A DNA stretch of 10,201 nt from an uncultured Porphyromonadaceae bacterium. GTDB taxonomy: Bacteria > Bacteroidota > Bacteroidia > Bacteroidales > Muribaculaceae. Positions 7,753-10,201 of the stretch are shown one piece after another. Under the pieces are notes generated by a model. That model was not told where the DNA came from and made no database searches. It saw only the letters and a list, made by a program, of their open reading frames with translations. Position numbers and translations under genes: made by a program. The stretch is taken from positions 1 through 10,201 of the forward strand of contig CAMWMW010000024.1 of NCBI GenBank assembly GCA_947175455.1, read 5' to 3'. Numbering within the stretch: position 1 is the first letter of the stretch; each line of letters begins with the position of its first letter.

Positions 7753-10201
7753 TCATTGATCGTTTCTGATGTTCTTGAGATATTCCGCAGGAGTGATGCC
7801 GGTGATGTTCTTGAAATGACGGAAGAAACTTGCCCGCGAAGAGAAGCCGCATTTCTGCGACAATGCGGTAAGTGTATATCTGGATGTGTCAAGTTCCGTC
7901 ACAATCCGCTTGAACTCGGCGACACGATACTCATTGATATAATCATACCAGCTTTTCTCCAGATACTGGTTGAAAAGGAAAGAAAGGGCATGGGCGGTAG
8001 TATCTACCATACCTGCAAGATCGGATATCTTTATATCCGGGGAAGTATACGGACGCTCCTTCTTCATGAGCTGCTCAAGTTTTTTATAAAGCCGCATGCA
8101 TTCCTCATCTGTCAGACGGGTGGTCCGGTAGGACGCTTTTTTCGGATCGGCGACAGTCGCGACAGCAGTATCTTCGGGTGATTCCTGCTCCTCCGCCTTT
8201 TTTACAGCCGACTTGTTTCTGAAGACTGTCCACACTACTCCCCCCGCCACCAGCAGAAGCACAACCGCAAAAACATACCAGAAGCTTACTGTTCCGGCAC
8301 GCCTCACAGTAAGGATCTGCTCGCTGCCGGGTTCTCCCGGAAGCCGGAAATGAACCCTGCTCACCCCTGTGGGAAGATTGAAAAGATGCACCGGCGTGCT
8401 GCCGTTGGTTATCTTCCAACCCTTGTCGACACCTTCAAGATAATACTCCACCTCAAAAAACTCAGGATCGCAATAATTGAAATTCGCAATATTTATCTCA
8501 AGGTCGGACTCTTCGTTTTTCAGGGAAATTTCTGTTTTGTATCTGTCGGACTTGATTCTGCCGGAACCCACACTCTCTCCGTTGCTTTTCATATCGGATA
8601 TGCTGATATCAGACATTTTTTGTTTTCCGGCTTTCTTGAAATCCTGATAACGCAGTTTGTAGAGTCCGTTTACCGTTCCGAACCAGAGATCGCCGTTCTT
8701 CTCCCTATAGGGTTTGCAAAGAGTAAAGACAGGAGCGGATGTCCCGTTGAGATTGTTTACCACCGACGGCACCATCCCCTCCCTGTAACGCCACAGACCG
8801 GTGTCCGTGCCTACCCATAGACCGCCGTCGATGTCTTCTGTCACGAATGTCCGCATCTTGAACCGGTCATCGGATTCATCGCCAAGCACCGATATGCGCG
8901 ACAGTTCTATGTTGGATTGCCTTATGGCTCCGCGGTCGGGAACGAAATAGAGCCGATGGCGCGAATCTTCGTAGACAGCACGGATCTTGGCGCTGGAAGG
9001 AAAATCCTTCGGGAAACCGGTCGCGCTGATTGTATGCCCGTTCCACAAAGCCATACCCTGCTCTGTGCAAAGCCAGCCCCGTCCTCTTGAATCAAAAAAG
9101 ATTTCGTATACATTTCCCGAGGGAAGATGGGAGTTCGCCGATGTATACACAGCCGAGACCTGTCCGCCGGGCTTGTCGAAACGGTAGACTCCCGATGATG
9201 TGGCAACCCAGAGAGAATTGTCTGGTCCGACCTCCATGTCAAACACACTCTCCCCTGCCGTCTCCGGAGGTCCGAACCTGCGCACAGAGCAGTGTTCAGG
9301 ATCGAATACATAGGCACCGCCATGGTAGGTCCCAATGTAAAAACACTCCCCCCAGGCAGTTACACAAAATATCAGATTTGAGGAAATCTCCGGTTTGTGA
9401 ACATGTCTGACAATCCCCCTCTCTTCATCGACATAATAGAATCCCTCATGAGTACCTATCACCCGCTTCTTCCCTTCGATTGCGAGAGAGCGGACGGCAG
9501 AACGACTCATGTCAGGAAGCCCCGGAAATTCATAAAGTGAGATATAGGCGTTATTGCTTGGAGTATAGTCGACACCGCTCTGATAATAACCGACCCATAA
9601 TCTGCCTATGTCATCGACAAGCATTGAATATACGGAATTCGAGCGCAGACTCCGGTTATTTTCCGCTGATGTGGAAAGATAGCGGCTAACGCGCCTCTCT
9701 GATGGAGAATAAAGGAATATTCCCTCGCCATCGGTGCTGACAAGAATGTTGTCGCCGCCTGCACCGCAGATGGATGTGACCACATTGTTGCCCACACTCA
9801 CCGGCTGTCCGAACCGGAATCCGGAGAGAGAGAAGGGCACAATGCCATCACCTTGCGTGCCGATATACAGCACATCTCCGAGTTTACGGAGATGCGATGC
9901 ATCCGAAGCCACATTCAGCGGATAGGTTATTATATTGTCCGTTTCAAACGAAAGATAATGAAGGGCATGTTCCGCAAGAATCCACAACCCTTTGTTCCTG
10001 TCCATTGCCAACGCCTTGACTCTGTTTGCCGCCGACATCATGTCGGGCACCACGAGACGATGGCGAAGGTCTCTGCTTCCCTCTTTCAGAATAAAAACCC
10101 CGCTGTCGGTGCCTATATAAAGGGTGCCGCGACCATCTGACGCAAGACTGCTTACAGCCCCGCTTATCCTGTCGGGGAAAATGCGGACGGGGGTGCTGCT
10201 T
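7753..10201 (-). CDS. Transmembrane propeller/Y_Y_Y/AraC one-component regulator, 5' end cut by the window edge
   Basis: The frame is open from the right edge to a TGA at 7753, giving 815 visible residues; the true start lies outside. The first part, 10201 to about 8610, holds about twelve two-component-regulator propeller repeats of the form G-x-LW-x-GT-x-x-G-x-x (for example GGLWVGTDTGLWRY, GDLWFGTVNGLYKL, and GTLYIGTDSGVFIL right at the edge). A full sensor usually has fourteen, so about two blades plus the signal peptide are missing. A Y_Y_Y domain follows at about 8541-8308 (EVEYYLEGVDKGW). One membrane segment is at about 8289-8221 (WYVFAVVLLLVAGGVVW). After a short linker of about 55 residues comes an AraC/HTH_18 domain at about 8061-7756, ending in GFSSRASFFRHFKNITGITPAEYL. 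Hybrid two-component regulators have HisKA, HATPase_c and receiver domains between membrane and AraC; none fits here. It probably senses a PUL-derived oligosaccharide in the periplasm and activates the downstream operon directly. Confidence 0.9.
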   Translation of the reverse strand, partial: SSTPVRIFPDRISGAVSSLASDGRGTLYIGTDSGVFILKEGSRDLRHRLVVPDMMSAANRVKALAMDRNKGLWILAEHALHYLSFETDNIITYPLNVASDASHLRKLGDVLYIGTQGDGIVPFSLSGFRFGQPVSVGNNVVTSICGAGGDNILVSTDGEGIFLYSPSERRVSRYLSTSAENNRSLRSNSVYSMLVDDIGRLWVGYYQSGVDYTPSNNAYISLYEFPGLPDMSRSAVRSLAIEGKKRVIGTHEGFYYVDEERGIVRHVHKPEISSNLIFCVTAWGECFYIGTYHGGAYVFDPEHCSVRRFGPPETAGESVFDMEVGPDNSLWVATSSGVYRFDKPGGQVSAVYTSANSHLPSGNVYEIFFDSRGRGWLCTEQGMALWNGHTISATGFPKDFPSSAKIRAVYEDSRHRLYFVPDRGAIRQSNIELSRISVLGDESDDRFKMRTFVTEDIDGGLWVGTDTGLWRYREGMVPSVVNNLNGTSAPVFTLCKPYREKNGDLWFGTVNGLYKLRYQDFKKAGKQKMSDISISDMKSNGESVGSGRIKSDRYKTEISLKNEESDLEINIANFNYCDPEFFEVEYYLEGVDKGWKITNGSTPVHLFNLPTGVSRVHFRLPGEPGSEQILTVRRAGTVSFWYVFAVVLLLVAGGVVWTVFRNKSAVKKAEEQESPEDTAVATVADPKKASYRTTRLTDEECMRLYKKLEQLMKKERPYTSPDIKISDLAGMVDTTAHALSFLFNQYLEKSWYDYINEYRVAEFKRIVTELDTSRYTLTALSQKCGFSSRASFFRHFKNITGITPAEYLKNIRNDQ

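Noticed and set aside
7753..10053. GTG at 10053 as the start of the regulator
   Set aside because: The frame stays open to the window edge and the extra residues contain another propeller repeat (SLASDGRGTLYIGTDSG), so the gene simply runs off the right end.
7753..10201. Annotation of the regulator as a classical hybrid two-component system
   Set aside because: No HisKA, HATPase_c or receiver motifs are present between the membrane helix and the AraC domain, and the space of about 55 residues is too short.

Overview
The window looks like chromosomal DNA from a gut-type member of the Bacteroidales (Bacteroidota). Genus is not decidable from one window, though a Muribaculaceae-like organism would fit the fairly GC-rich coding sequence. 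The evidence is a SusC/SusD pair, lipoproteins with acidic residues after the lipidated Cys, AT-rich leaders without Shine-Dalgarno sequences, and a match to the Bacteroidota -7 promoter element (TAnnTTTG). Every gene I can support lies on the minus strand, so transcription runs from high to low coordinates.

From right to left the layout is as follows. (1) 10201-7753 is a membrane-anchored regulator, cut by the right edge: about twelve visible propeller repeats, a Y_Y_Y domain, one membrane segment and an AraC-type DNA-binding domain. It has no histidine kinase and no receiver domain. (2) 7752-7487 is an AT-rich spacer with a candidate promoter. (3) 7486-6971 is an ECF sigma factor. (4) 6933-3739 is a SusC-type TonB-dependent outer-membrane transporter. 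(5) 3720-2023 is its SusD-type glycan-binding lipoprotein. (6) 1986-592 is a surface lipoprotein with three Ig-like (Big_2) domains and a Trp-rich C-terminal domain, in the SusE/SGBP position. (7) 571-1 is the N-terminal part of an alginate-lyase-family (PF05426-like) lipoprotein, cut by the left edge.

Together this is the regulatory, transport and first-enzyme part of a polysaccharide utilization locus (PUL). Genes 3 to 7 are separated by only 37, 18, 36 and 20 nt and probably form one operon that continues off the left edge. The expected scheme is that surface lipoproteins capture a glycan, the lyase or later enzymes cut it, SusCD imports the oligosaccharides, and the periplasmic propeller of the regulator senses a product. 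The lyase points to a uronate-containing polysaccharide, but the exact substrate is open.

The most unusual point is the control layer. A kinase-less propeller/AraC membrane regulator sits next to an ECF sigma factor that has no visible anti-sigma partner, while the SusC lacks the STN domain normally used for trans-envelope sigma signalling. I see no RNA genes, CRISPR arrays, insertion sequences or clear intrinsic terminators.
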